From Fusobacterium sp. SYSU M8D902 (GTDB lineage Bacteria; Fusobacteriota; Fusobacteriia; Fusobacteriales; Fusobacteriaceae), in contig NZ_JBEFNA010000001.1 of the NCBI RefSeq assembly GCF_040199715.1, positions 240,974 through 286,654 on the forward strand: 45,681 bases of DNA. The letters are read 5' to 3'. Positions 33,385-43,000 of the stretch are shown here, piece after piece. Every line of letters begins with the position of its first letter. The first letter of the stretch is position 1. The notes under the pieces are model-generated. The model searched no databases, was not told the origin of the DNA, and saw only the letters and a list, made by a program, of their open reading frames with translations. The position numbers were made by a program, and so were the translations under genes.

Positions 33385-35148
33385 TTAAAAATTTACATAG
33401 TATCCATGCTCTTTAAATAGGCTGACAACCTCTGTTACATTTTCACTCTTTATCAAAAGATGAAAATCCTCTCCCTTCAACATAAGTGGTTTAAATCTCT
33501 CATCTTTTGTAATAGTCTTTATAAGCTCTTTATCATTTTTTAGTTTTAATACTACAAATTGATTATCAGCTTTTATTGCACTACTTTTCTCCAAAAGATC
33601 TCCAAAGAATTCCACCCATATTTGAGAAGGTTCTGGAGTAATCTTAGAATAAAACTCATTTATTCTATCTTGAATCTCTTTGGAACTACTTATTCCCTTT
33701 AAGAAACTCTCCTTATTAAATTTAAACTTATTTACAGCTATTTTTTGTGAAACTCTCTCTAAGAACATTGTCTTTACTGGAGCATCTCCAACAACAGTTG
33801 CTATCAATCTATCCTCGTCTAAAATAACCTCTCCATCTTCTTTGGCATTTTTAAAGTCATACTCCTCTATTCTATCAAAGCAGTACTCTCCTAGTTCTGT
33901 AAATTTGATATATTTTATCCCATCAAACTTACTTAAATATCCATTTTTTAAGTACAATGAATTATTTATAGATGGATAGTCATAGTATATCTCTAAAACT
34001 CCTAAAACTCCTAAGATAAACAGTACAGATTTGATAAATGGAATTACAACATACATCTGATATTTCTCATAATTCAGAATCTTTGTTCTCTCATAGTTAG
34101 CTTCATTGATATAGATATAGTCATATGCATCTTTCACATCTATTATCTCTATAAACTCATCTCTATATAGTATTGATTTAATAATGTTATCTACACTTAC
34201 AACTTTTCCATTAGGTATCTCATTAAGTATATTTTTGATTGTAGCTAATCCTCTTTTTATCTCCTCTTTAGATTTCCAAATATTCTTTACACCCTTTAGG
34301 TAATTAAGATAAAGTGATGTATAGTGATAATTTTCCTCTTTTATCAACTCTCCACTCAAGAAATCATTTACTATATTTTTTATATTTGAAATCTTAAAAT
34401 AGTTTTCATCAATATATCTCTCTTTAACTAAGAAGAAGAAAAGAGCGATTGTTTCTGTCTTAAGATAGTCTAAATCCTTTGAATCTTCGTAATACTCACT
34501 TATGTTACAATATTTTTTCATATTTAACTTAGACTCTTTCAAGATCTTAGCACTACTTGATAATTTTATCCCACCTTGAGAATAAAACTCAAAATACATT
34601 TTAAAATTTTCTATTAACTCTTTCTCATTGTTGTTTACTAAAGCAGCATCTACACTATTTTGAGCTATAATGTTGTACTCTTGAGGTTTATTTCTCATAA
34701 ATTTTCTTATAACTCTCAATATATCATAATCTAAATAGAGGTACTCCCCTTTTTTATTATCTCTCTCTGCCTTAAAAAATAGGAATTTATCTTGTAAATC
34801 TTTATTTAAATCATAATTATTTTCCAACTTTAAATATCTTTCTTTATTAGAGATGTAGAACTTTCCTTTCCAAACTACCTCTTCAAAAACCTCTTTAACA
34901 TCGCTGTCCAATCTCTCATAGATAGTACAGAATATCTCCTCTTTCAAATAAAATTGCTCCAACAAATCTAAAAAAGTTTGTTTATTACTATTTTCACTTA
35001 TTAAAGATATCTCAAATAATCCAAGGTTACTCCCTATATACCCCTCAGCTATCCAATCTAAAAAATACTTTGTATAAAGTTTAAATAAAATTTCTTTAGA
35101 ATAAAACTCATTTAAAGCTTCCCTAAACCTATCTTTACTTATCGCCAT
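33385..35148 (-). CDS. unknown 587-aa protein paired with a SNF2 ATPase
   Basis: I do not recognise a family. The protein is soluble, rich in Lys, Glu, Tyr and Ile, and mostly alpha-helical in appearance. It has no Cys clusters, signal peptide or P-loop. A more hydrophobic stretch around residues 365-390 (YVVIPFIKSVLFILGVLGVL) is followed by a winged-helix-like segment (YLSKFDGIKYIKFTELGEYC). The end (FKPLMLKGEDFHLLIKSENV) could be a small alpha/beta module. It begins 16 bp after the SNF2 gene and shares its promoter, so the two products probably work together, possibly as a DNA-interacting subunit with its motor. Confidence 0.75.
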   Translation of the reverse strand: MAISKDRFREALNEFYSKEILFKLYTKYFLDWIAEGYIGSNLGLFEISLISENSNKQTFLDLLEQFYLKEEIFCTIYERLDSDVKEVFEEVVWKGKFYISNKERYLKLENNYDLNKDLQDKFLFFKAERDNKKGEYLYLDYDILRVIRKFMRNKPQEYNIIAQNSVDAALVNNNEKELIENFKMYFEFYSQGGIKLSSSAKILKESKLNMKKYCNISEYYEDSKDLDYLKTETIALFFFLVKERYIDENYFKISNIKNIVNDFLSGELIKEENYHYTSLYLNYLKGVKNIWKSKEEIKRGLATIKNILNEIPNGKVVSVDNIIKSILYRDEFIEIIDVKDAYDYIYINEANYERTKILNYEKYQMYVVIPFIKSVLFILGVLGVLEIYYDYPSINNSLYLKNGYLSKFDGIKYIKFTELGEYCFDRIEEYDFKNAKEDGEVILDEDRLIATVVGDAPVKTMFLERVSQKIAVNKFKFNKESFLKGISSSKEIQDRINEFYSKITPEPSQIWVEFFGDLLEKSSAIKADNQFVVLKLKNDKELIKTITKDERFKPLMLKGEDFHLLIKSENVTEVVSLFKEHGYYVNF

Positions 35149-35164
35149 TTTTTCTCCCTAAAAT

Positions 35165-37906
35165 TTATTCTCCTAAGATAAACTCAATATCCTTTTCAGT
35201 TAAACTCTTTAAAGTAGCACTATCTTCAGATATTAGATTATCTAGCAGTTTGATTTTTGATTCTTGTAGTTGAAGGATCTTCTCTTCAATTGTATCCTTC
35301 AGTATCAATTTATATGAAAAAACTGTTCTATCTTGCCCCAATCTATAGGCTCTATCTATTGCTTGATTTTCTACTGTCTTGTTCCACCAAGGATCATAGA
35401 TAAAAATCGTATCAGCGGCAGTTAGATTTAATCCAACTCCACCTGTTTTCAATGTCATAACAAAAACCTTATACTTGTTATCTTTTTGGAATTTATCTAC
35501 TAATAGCTGTCTGTCCTTTGTACTTCCACTCATAGAAAGATATTTAATATCATATTTTTTCAAATCTTCACAGATGTTGTTTATAGAGTTAATATAGTTT
35601 GTAAAAACTAAAACTTTATGTCCATTCTCCACAGCTTCAACAATATTATTTATTAAAACCTCTCTTTTACTTGAAGTTACTCCTACACTTTTTGCCTCTG
35701 GACAGCTCGTTATCTGTCTTAATTCATTTAAAGCTTGTAATATAAAGAACTGTGTCTTCCCTATTCCATTCTCCTTTATTTGAGAGTGTACCATCTTATA
35801 ATAATAATTTCTTCTCTCATCATAAAGTTTTTTCTGTTCAGGATTCATCTCTATATACATAGTTTTTTCTATCTTATCTGGTAGATCCTTTAAAACCTCT
35901 TTCTTTATTCTTCTTAAAATAAATGGATATACCTTCTTCTTTAACTCCTCTATTGCCTCTCTATCATTCTCCCTTTGGATTGGAATTGCATAATAGTTGT
36001 TAAACTCCTCTAAAGTTCCAAACATAGAGGGATTTAAAAATCTAAATAGAGAGTATAACTCACTTAAGTTATTCTCAATAGGTGTTCCACTTAGAGCAAT
36101 TCTATGTCTTGTATTCAAAAGCATTATAGCTTTCGTTGTTTGAGCATTTACATTTTTTATATTCTGAGATTCATCTAAAATCACTGCATCAAAAAAATAC
36201 TCTTTTATTGTTTCAATATCATTTCTAATCGTTCCATAAGTAGTTAAAATAACACTATTTTTCTTTATAATATCTCTATTTCTAAAGTTTCCATAGTATA
36301 TTCCAACCTTTAACTTAGGACTAAATTTCTTTATCTCGCTCTCCCAGTTATACACCAAAGATTTAGGCATTACTACCAAACTTTTCGTCCCCTTCTTCTC
36401 ATGCAATCTCGTTAAAACTGCTATTGCTTGAAGAGTCTTCCCAAGTCCCATATCATCTGCAAGACACCCTCCTAAATTGTTGTCCATCAAATATGATAAC
36501 CATTTGTAACCATACTCTTGATACTCTCTCAATTGTGCTTTTATCTTCGGCGTCTCTATTGCATAGTTATTTATATTATTAATCCCTTTAAAAAACTCTC
36601 TGCTTCTATTCATCTCCTCAGAGAATATCTTATCTTCAATTAACTCCTCTACTAGTGGTAGATCAAAAAATGAGAGTTTTACTTTTTGTTTATTGTTATC
36701 TTTAAAAATTCTCTCTAACTTCTCTATATATTTCTTATTAATTAAGGCACTTGTTCCATCACTTAACATAATATATGAATCCTTCTTGTAAGATGAAAGA
36801 ACATCTAAAATAGAAAACTTTTCTCCCTCAATCTCAAGCTCTATCTCTCCCTCTAAGAAATCTATTGAGTGGCTGAAATTTCCTATTACCTTTGGCTTTA
36901 CAGCCTTTATATTATACTTTCTAAGCTTATCTGTACCTACTACCTTGTACTTAGATGCCAATTGTAATAGATCCTTCATAATAAACTCTTTAGCTAATTT
37001 TTCCTGCATTATAATCAAATTACTCTCATCTAAGTAATAACTCGATCTCACTTTTAAATTCTTTTGATCCTTAGCTAACAATTTTACAATATCCTCTATC
37101 GCTTCAGATATTCTGCTTATATCTATCTCACATATAGATATTTTTCTCTCCAAATCATTGACTATCGCTACTTGCTTAATATCGTGATCTTTCAAGAAAT
37201 CGTAGTGCATACTTGATACCATCAATGTCACTTGTAAATATAGACTATTGTCATGAGAGATCTTTTCTATTACTAGTTGTGGACTAGGAATATGCTTCTC
37301 TCCAGCCATTATCTTATAATCTTTATACTCTATCTCTATATTCTTAAAATACTTAATCGTCAAAGTTAGAAAATTTTCTAATCCTGATTCATCAATTGTT
37401 CCAACTAACTCCTTCAAAGTATGAAAATCATTACTCTCCATATCTATTATATAAAAAGTATTATCAGCTAAAATAAGATCCTCATTGATTATCATAAACT
37501 CTGTAATAGAATCATTTAATAAAAGTTCTGTTGTAAGGGCAGTACTACTATTTTCCTTCTCTTTTATAATCAACGATAAATTATTATCCCTTTTTATCCA
37601 TTTGAGTACTTCCATCTTTTCATTTACAAACTTAGGATTATCAATTAAATATTCTATTAGATCTGAGTGTTCATTCAGATATGCCTCTTCATACTCCTTC
37701 TCCCAATCTATGAAAAAACTATCCTCTTTCACTCCCTTAATATATGTTAAAATCTGACTAGTTACATCTTCAGAATCTTCATCTACTTCTAAATTTTCTG
37801 CTATGCTTCCATCAGCATATACTGGAAGAACATAGGCTCCTTTTTCATCTATTTTTAACATAAAAAAGATATTTTCCAGCAAATTGTCCATTTTTTTTAA
37901 GCTCAT
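35165..37906 (-). CDS. SNF2-family DNA-dependent ATPase
   Basis: 913 aa. The N-terminal ~300 residues are unrecognised. A bacterial SNF2-associated domain follows (about 285-430; IDFLEGEIELEIEGEKFSIL is characteristic). The motor has Walker A DDMGLGKT (484-491), motif II DESQ (578-581), SGTPIENNLSELYSLFRFL, and the second lobe with GVGLNLTAADTIFIYDPWWN and AIDRAYRLGQ. SNF2 proteins translocate on duplex DNA and remodel protein-DNA complexes. No zinc-binding SWIM motif is visible at the N-terminus, unlike many clostridial relatives. First gene of a two-gene operon with a consensus promoter (37948-37976). Confidence 0.92.
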   Translation of the reverse strand: MSLKKMDNLLENIFFMLKIDEKGAYVLPVYADGSIAENLEVDEDSEDVTSQILTYIKGVKEDSFFIDWEKEYEEAYLNEHSDLIEYLIDNPKFVNEKMEVLKWIKRDNNLSLIIKEKENSSTALTTELLLNDSITEFMIINEDLILADNTFYIIDMESNDFHTLKELVGTIDESGLENFLTLTIKYFKNIEIEYKDYKIMAGEKHIPSPQLVIEKISHDNSLYLQVTLMVSSMHYDFLKDHDIKQVAIVNDLERKISICEIDISRISEAIEDIVKLLAKDQKNLKVRSSYYLDESNLIIMQEKLAKEFIMKDLLQLASKYKVVGTDKLRKYNIKAVKPKVIGNFSHSIDFLEGEIELEIEGEKFSILDVLSSYKKDSYIMLSDGTSALINKKYIEKLERIFKDNNKQKVKLSFFDLPLVEELIEDKIFSEEMNRSREFFKGINNINNYAIETPKIKAQLREYQEYGYKWLSYLMDNNLGGCLADDMGLGKTLQAIAVLTRLHEKKGTKSLVVMPKSLVYNWESEIKKFSPKLKVGIYYGNFRNRDIIKKNSVILTTYGTIRNDIETIKEYFFDAVILDESQNIKNVNAQTTKAIMLLNTRHRIALSGTPIENNLSELYSLFRFLNPSMFGTLEEFNNYYAIPIQRENDREAIEELKKKVYPFILRRIKKEVLKDLPDKIEKTMYIEMNPEQKKLYDERRNYYYKMVHSQIKENGIGKTQFFILQALNELRQITSCPEAKSVGVTSSKREVLINNIVEAVENGHKVLVFTNYINSINNICEDLKKYDIKYLSMSGSTKDRQLLVDKFQKDNKYKVFVMTLKTGGVGLNLTAADTIFIYDPWWNKTVENQAIDRAYRLGQDRTVFSYKLILKDTIEEKILQLQESKIKLLDNLISEDSATLKSLTEKDIEFILGE

Positions 37907-37947
37907 AATCTATCTACCCTTACCATTTTTATTTTTATTCAGAGTAT

Positions 37948-37976
37948 ATTATATCAAAAAATACGTGTTTTATCAA
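37948..37976 (-). promoter_or_regulatory. promoter of the SNF2 operon
   Basis: Minus-strand TTGATA (37971-37976), 17-bp spacer, TATAAT (37948-37953). Divergent from the type III restriction-modification promoter about 75 bp away. Confidence 0.8.
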
Positions 37977-38015
37977 CATTTATTTAATTCGATGACAGCT
38001 TTAAAAATGTTATAG

Positions 38016-38047
38016 TACAATATTTTTTGAGACTATGATACAATATT
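38016..38047 (+). repeat. direct repeat TACAATATT flanking the mod -35 box
   Basis: Two exact 9-bp copies (38016-38024 and 38039-38047), start-to-start 23 bp, about two helical turns. One lies just upstream of the -35 box and one within the spacer, a layout suited to a dimeric regulator. Confidence 0.5.
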
Positions 38048-38055
38048 ATTGTAAT
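38027..38055 (+). promoter_or_regulatory. promoter of the mod-res operon
   Basis: TTGAGA (38027-38032), 17-bp spacer, TGTAAT (38050-38055), with the direct repeats overlapping it. Confidence 0.5.
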
Positions 38056-38083
38056 TAAATTTTAGTCAAGGAAAGGAAATAAT

Positions 38084-39985
38084 ATGATAAAATCTCAAAT
38101 TATAAAAAATGAAATAGTTCAACCTAATACCAGAGAGCTTGAAAAATTAAGAGAAATTTTACCTCAATATTTTGATAAAGAGGGAAGTTTTAAGCTTGAT
38201 AGTTTTAATGAGATGTTAAAATCAAATGAAATTAAAATAGAAAAAGAAGGATATGAGTTAAAGTTCTTGGGGAAAAATTATAGTAAGTTTCAAAGTGGTT
38301 TAGAAACAGAAACAGTAATCGTACCTGATATTGAACATAACTTAAAAGAAGAAAATATCAATTCTGAAAATATGTATATAGTAGGTGATAATTTAGATGC
38401 TTTAAAACATTTATTAAAATCTTACTCAAATAAAATAAAATGTATCTATATTGATCCACCATATAATACAGGATCAGATGGATTTATATATAATGATAAT
38501 TTTTCTTTTACTCCTGAAGTTTTATCAGAAAAGATGGGGATTGATGAAGAAGAAGCAAATAAAATAATAAATTTAAAAGGAAAATCAAGCCATTCTGCAT
38601 GGTTAACCTTTATGTATTCTCGTTTATTGTTGGCTCAAAATTTATTGTCTGATGATGGAGTTATTTTTATTTCCATTGATGAAAACGAACAAGCTAATTT
38701 GAAATTAATTTGTGATGAAATATTTGGAGAAGAAAATTTTATAGAAACTTTGATCTGGAAAAGAAGAGCAACTCCACCAAATGATAGAGTTATTGGAAAA
38801 AATCATGAATATATATTCGTAATCGCCAAAAATTATAATACCCATAAACTAAATTTACAAAAAAGAACATTAAAATTAAATAAAGATTATATAAATAGAG
38901 ATAATGATCCAAGAGGAGAATGGAACTATGGAGACTTATCAGGAAATGGAAAAGGTGGAAGAATTGTAGAGAGTTGTATCTATCCTATTTTAGATCCCTT
39001 AACAGGAAAGGAACACTATCCACCTGAAAATAAATGTTGGTTATATAATAGAGAAAAAATGCAAGAAATGATTGAAGATAATAGAATTGTTTTTAGAGGA
39101 GAGAAAAGAACTCCATATCAAAAAAAATTTCTATCAGAAGTAAGAAACGGAAGTACCTTACCTACTTTGATTGAAGATGTTAATTATTCTATTGACATTG
39201 AAAATTCTGGAACCTCTCAAACTTCTTCTAAAGAAATTAAGGAATTATTTGGTGCTGATGTTTTTGAATTTCCTAAACCTATAAAATTATTATCAAAAGT
39301 TATAATAGCTGGTTGTGATAAAGATTCAATTATTTTAGATTTTTTCTCTGGTTCTGCAACCACAGCTCATACTGTTATGGAAATTAATAAAGAGGATGAT
39401 GGTAATAGAAAATATATAATGGTTCAGTTACCAGAAGAAATAAAGGAAGATAAAATTGCATACAAAGAAGGGTATAGAACTATTGATGAAATAGGAAGAG
39501 AACGTATAAAAAGAGTTGGAGAAAAAATAAAGAAAGACTATCCAAATATAGATTGTGGATTTAAATTATTTAGGCTAAAAGAAGTAGAACAAAATATGCT
39601 AGATAAAATAATTGAATTTAATCCCGAAACTCAACTCTTTTATATGGAAGATTATGTAGAAGCTTTTAAATATGAAAATATTTCTGGAAAAGATACTATA
39701 CTTACAACATGGTTAAATGAAGATGGATACGGATTAATAACTAAATCGAAAAAAATTAAATTAATTAATTATGAAATTGATGTTTGTAATAATAGTGCCT
39801 ATATTATTAATTTAGGAATTACAACTGAAGATGCTATAAGACTGATAGAAATGATTGAAGATAATAAATTGCTTATAAATAGAATAGTAATCTATCCTTA
39901 TTCTATTCCATTTAATATAATTCATGAATTAAGAAATAATTTAAAACAATTACATAAAGATATAGAGTTAATTGAGAGGTATTAA
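38084..39985 (+). CDS. mod: type III restriction-modification methyltransferase (Mod)
   Basis: 633 aa, the usual Mod size. Catalytic motif IV DPPYNTG (124-130) precedes the AdoMet-binding motif I DFFSGSATT (419-427), the beta-class order for N6-adenine methylation. The central ~200 residues would hold the target-recognition domain. GGAAAGG precedes the ATG. It overlaps no gene and is followed directly by res. No simple-sequence repeats that would make it phase-variable are visible. Adenine-rich codon choice (mostly GAA and AAA) is more extreme than in the neighbouring SNF2 genes, compatible with transfer. Confidence 0.95.
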   Translation: MIKSQIIKNEIVQPNTRELEKLREILPQYFDKEGSFKLDSFNEMLKSNEIKIEKEGYELKFLGKNYSKFQSGLETETVIVPDIEHNLKEENINSENMYIVGDNLDALKHLLKSYSNKIKCIYIDPPYNTGSDGFIYNDNFSFTPEVLSEKMGIDEEEANKIINLKGKSSHSAWLTFMYSRLLLAQNLLSDDGVIFISIDENEQANLKLICDEIFGEENFIETLIWKRRATPPNDRVIGKNHEYIFVIAKNYNTHKLNLQKRTLKLNKDYINRDNDPRGEWNYGDLSGNGKGGRIVESCIYPILDPLTGKEHYPPENKCWLYNREKMQEMIEDNRIVFRGEKRTPYQKKFLSEVRNGSTLPTLIEDVNYSIDIENSGTSQTSSKEIKELFGADVFEFPKPIKLLSKVIIAGCDKDSIILDFFSGSATTAHTVMEINKEDDGNRKYIMVQLPEEIKEDKIAYKEGYRTIDEIGRERIKRVGEKIKKDYPNIDCGFKLFRLKEVEQNMLDKIIEFNPETQLFYMEDYVEAFKYENISGKDTILTTWLNEDGYGLITKSKKIKLINYEIDVCNNSAYIINLGITTEDAIRLIEMIEDNKLLINRIVIYPYSIPFNIIHELRNNLKQLHKDIELIERY

Positions 39986-39986
39986 T

Positions 39987-42947
39987 ATGGAATTAAAATT
40001 AAGTATTTTACCACACCAAACAAAAGTTTTAGATATAGTGAATGAAATTTTTAAAAATGTTCAAATCAAAGCAAATACTATTTATAAAAATCCAGAAATA
40101 AATTTTGATGATGAAAGACTCTATCAAAATATAAAAGCAATTCAAAATGGAAGTTATGATGAAATTTCAAGTATAAACAAAGAATATAGAGCTTTCGTTG
40201 AAAATGAACCTTTTGGAATAGACATAAAAATGGAAACGGGTACTGGAAAAACATATTGTTATACTAGACTTATGTATGAATTAAACAAAAATTATGGATT
40301 TAATAAATTTATAATTTTAGTTCCTTCTACTCCTATTAAAGAAGGGACTAAAATGTTTATAGAATCTGAATATGCAAAACATCATTTTTATGACTTATAC
40401 CCAACTTCTTTTTTAAGATTAGATGTATTAAATGCTCAAAAGACAAGTAAAAAGGGAAGAAAGATGTTTCCTCAAGCTATTTCCAATTTTATTAGAAATA
40501 CAACTTTAGAGAAAAATAAGATAAATTGTCTTTTAATGACTGATAAAATGTTAATATCTAAAAAAACAATGGAAACAGAATATGACCAAACTTTATTAGG
40601 AGGAATAAGTATTCCTTATAAAGCACTTGAAGAAGTAAGACCAATAGTTATAATAGATGAACCACACCGTTTTAAAAGAGAAAACGAAGCATATAAACGT
40701 CTTGTTGAAAAAATAAATCCTCAAATGATAATTCGTTTTGGTGCTACTTTCAATAAAAATGAAAAAACTGGTATAAGAGATTATAATAATTTAGTATATA
40801 ACCTTAATTCTGTAACTGCTTTTAACGAAGGTCTAATAAAAGGTGTTATTGTTGAAACTCTTGGGGAAATAAAAGAAGAAGATATAAAATTAAAACTTTT
40901 AAAAATTGATAATTCTAAACCTAAAAAAGCTATTTTAAGAAATGAAAAAACAGGAAAAGTTTTTGAACTTAGAGTTGGAGAATATCTATCTGAAATTTCA
41001 GAAGAATTTTCAAAAATTTCCATACAAGATATAGGAAAATATGGTGCTAATAATTCTAGTAGTGGAATATTATTGTCTAATGATCAAATTTTATTAGTAG
41101 GGGACAGTATTTTTTCTAGTATCTACACCGAAACTTATCAAAAACTTATGTTAAAACAAGCTATAAAAAATCATCTCGAACAGGAAAGAATAAATTTTTT
41201 AAGAAAAAGGAAAATTAAAACTCTGTCTTTGTTTTTTATAGATAGTATTTTTTCATATAGAGGAGAAAAAAATAATGGAGATTTAAAAATAATGTTTGAA
41301 TCTCTTTTAGAAGAAGAATTAAAAGAAAGAATAAAAAAAATAAAAGAACATATTTCTACTGATTTAGAAAAAGATTACTTAGCTTTTCTTGAATATTCTT
41401 TAAAAAATCTATCAGCAACTAATGGTGGATATTTTTCAAATGATAATTCTACAAATGATGAAGATATACAAAATGAAATAGATTTAATTTTAAGAGATAA
41501 AGAAAATTTATTATCTTTTAAAGATAAAGATGGAAATTGGAATATCATGAGATTTATTTTTTCTAAATGGACTTTAAGAGAAGGATGGGATAATCCGAAT
41601 GTATTCCAAATAGCAAAACTAAGATCTAGTGGTAGTGAAAACAGTAAGCTTCAGGAAGTTGGAAGAGGATTACGTTTACCAGTTGATGAATATGGAAATC
41701 GTATTTCAAATGAAGAATTTTACTTAACTTATTTAATTGATTTTTCAGAAAAAGAATTTGCTAAACAATTAATATCAGAAGTTAACTCTGATATTATCCA
41801 ATCCTTTAATATTAAAACTCTTCTTGAAAAAGTTGCTACTGAAAGAGGAATTACTTCTAAAAAATTATTTATTGATTTATTATCAAAAGATTATGTAGAC
41901 GAAGATAAAAATATTATAAAAGAAAATTCTACTGCTTTTTTTGAAGAATATCCTGAATTTAATCAAGGTATTAAAAATGGAAAAATCAAAGATGGGAAAG
42001 ATAAAAAGAAAAATTATATAACTATAAGAAAAGAGAATTTTAATAAATTAAAACCTTTATGGGAAGCTATTAATAAAAAATATTACTTAAAATTAGAAAG
42101 TTTATCTGATGACGAAATATCAAAAGCCATTAATCAGATTTTTGAAGATATATACTCTGAACAATTTATTAATATAAAAAGAGAAAAAATAGTAGTAGCT
42201 GATGATAAATTTATGATAAGAGAAAACTCTATAATAAAGGATAAAATAAAAAATAAAATTCCATACAATGATTTTTTAAAAAAATTGAACAAATATACTG
42301 GTTTTTCACTTCCTTTACTTCATAAAGGATTTATAGAACTCAATCAAAAAATGAAATTTCCAGAAGATTTTTTTAATACTAACACTTTAAATAATATATT
42401 CACTAAGTATCAAGAATGGTTAGAAAAAACGTATATTAATAGATTTTCTTATCGAAAAATGAATACTTCTACCTGTGAAACTGCCTTAACAGATTTTACT
42501 GGAAATGTTAAAAACAGTATTCTCCAAGGAACAATTGGTGTTTATAAAGATGATAATTTTAATGTATCAGATAAATTTTTATATGATACATTGATCTATG
42601 ATTCTCCTTTAGAAGGAGAAAATATAAAAAATAGTCATATTGATGAAGTCGTTGTATTTGGAAAAATTCCTAGAAGAAGTATAAAAGTTCCTCTTTATTT
42701 TGGTGGAACAACAAGTCCAGACTTTATGTATGTATTAAAAAAAGAAAATGGTAGTTTAGAAATGAATCTAATTCTTGAAACAAAAGATATAAAAAAAATG
42801 AGTCAATTAAGAGAAGAAGAAAAACTTAGAATTGAAAGTGCTAGAAAATTCTTTGAAGCTTTAAAAAAAGAAGGAATTAATGTTAAATTTAAAAAGCAAC
42901 TAAACAAAGAAGATATTATTGAAATTATACATAAAACTTTAAAATAA
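39987..42947 (+). CDS. res: type III restriction enzyme, helicase-nuclease subunit (Res)
   Basis: 986 aa from the ATG at 39987, one base after the mod stop with GAGAGG seven bases upstream (an in-frame TTG at 39972 is less likely). Helicase Walker A METGTGKT (about 82-89), motif II DEPH (about 224-227) and motif VI VGRGLRLPV are present. The C-terminal PD-(D/E)XK nuclease is intact (Pro-Asp at about 911-912, Glu-x-Lys at about 931-933). With Mod it should cleave DNA carrying unmodified head-to-head sites. Complete and apparently functional. Confidence 0.95.
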   Translation: MELKLSILPHQTKVLDIVNEIFKNVQIKANTIYKNPEINFDDERLYQNIKAIQNGSYDEISSINKEYRAFVENEPFGIDIKMETGTGKTYCYTRLMYELNKNYGFNKFIILVPSTPIKEGTKMFIESEYAKHHFYDLYPTSFLRLDVLNAQKTSKKGRKMFPQAISNFIRNTTLEKNKINCLLMTDKMLISKKTMETEYDQTLLGGISIPYKALEEVRPIVIIDEPHRFKRENEAYKRLVEKINPQMIIRFGATFNKNEKTGIRDYNNLVYNLNSVTAFNEGLIKGVIVETLGEIKEEDIKLKLLKIDNSKPKKAILRNEKTGKVFELRVGEYLSEISEEFSKISIQDIGKYGANNSSSGILLSNDQILLVGDSIFSSIYTETYQKLMLKQAIKNHLEQERINFLRKRKIKTLSLFFIDSIFSYRGEKNNGDLKIMFESLLEEELKERIKKIKEHISTDLEKDYLAFLEYSLKNLSATNGGYFSNDNSTNDEDIQNEIDLILRDKENLLSFKDKDGNWNIMRFIFSKWTLREGWDNPNVFQIAKLRSSGSENSKLQEVGRGLRLPVDEYGNRISNEEFYLTYLIDFSEKEFAKQLISEVNSDIIQSFNIKTLLEKVATERGITSKKLFIDLLSKDYVDEDKNIIKENSTAFFEEYPEFNQGIKNGKIKDGKDKKKNYITIRKENFNKLKPLWEAINKKYYLKLESLSDDEISKAINQIFEDIYSEQFINIKREKIVVADDKFMIRENSIIKDKIKNKIPYNDFLKKLNKYTGFSLPLLHKGFIELNQKMKFPEDFFNTNTLNNIFTKYQEWLEKTYINRFSYRKMNTSTCETALTDFTGNVKNSILQGTIGVYKDDNFNVSDKFLYDTLIYDSPLEGENIKNSHIDEVVVFGKIPRRSIKVPLYFGGTTSPDFMYVLKKENGSLEMNLILETKDIKKMSQLREEEKLRIESARKFFEALKKEGINVKFKKQLNKEDIIEIIHKTLK

Positions 42948-42981
42948 AATTATACCCCTTAAAGCTAAGGGGTATAATTTT
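42946..42981. terminator. bidirectional terminator between res and the KAP gene
   Basis: AAAATTATACCCCTT (42946-42960) and its exact complement (42967-42981), extended by one A-T pair, around a 4-nt loop. It serves both convergent genes. Confidence 0.88.
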
Positions 42982-43000
42982 ATTCTTACTAATACAATCC

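Noticed and set aside
38084-42947. Possible phase-variable repeats in mod or res
   Set aside because: Only scattered A tracts typical of the base composition are visible; no tandem oligonucleotide repeat is present.
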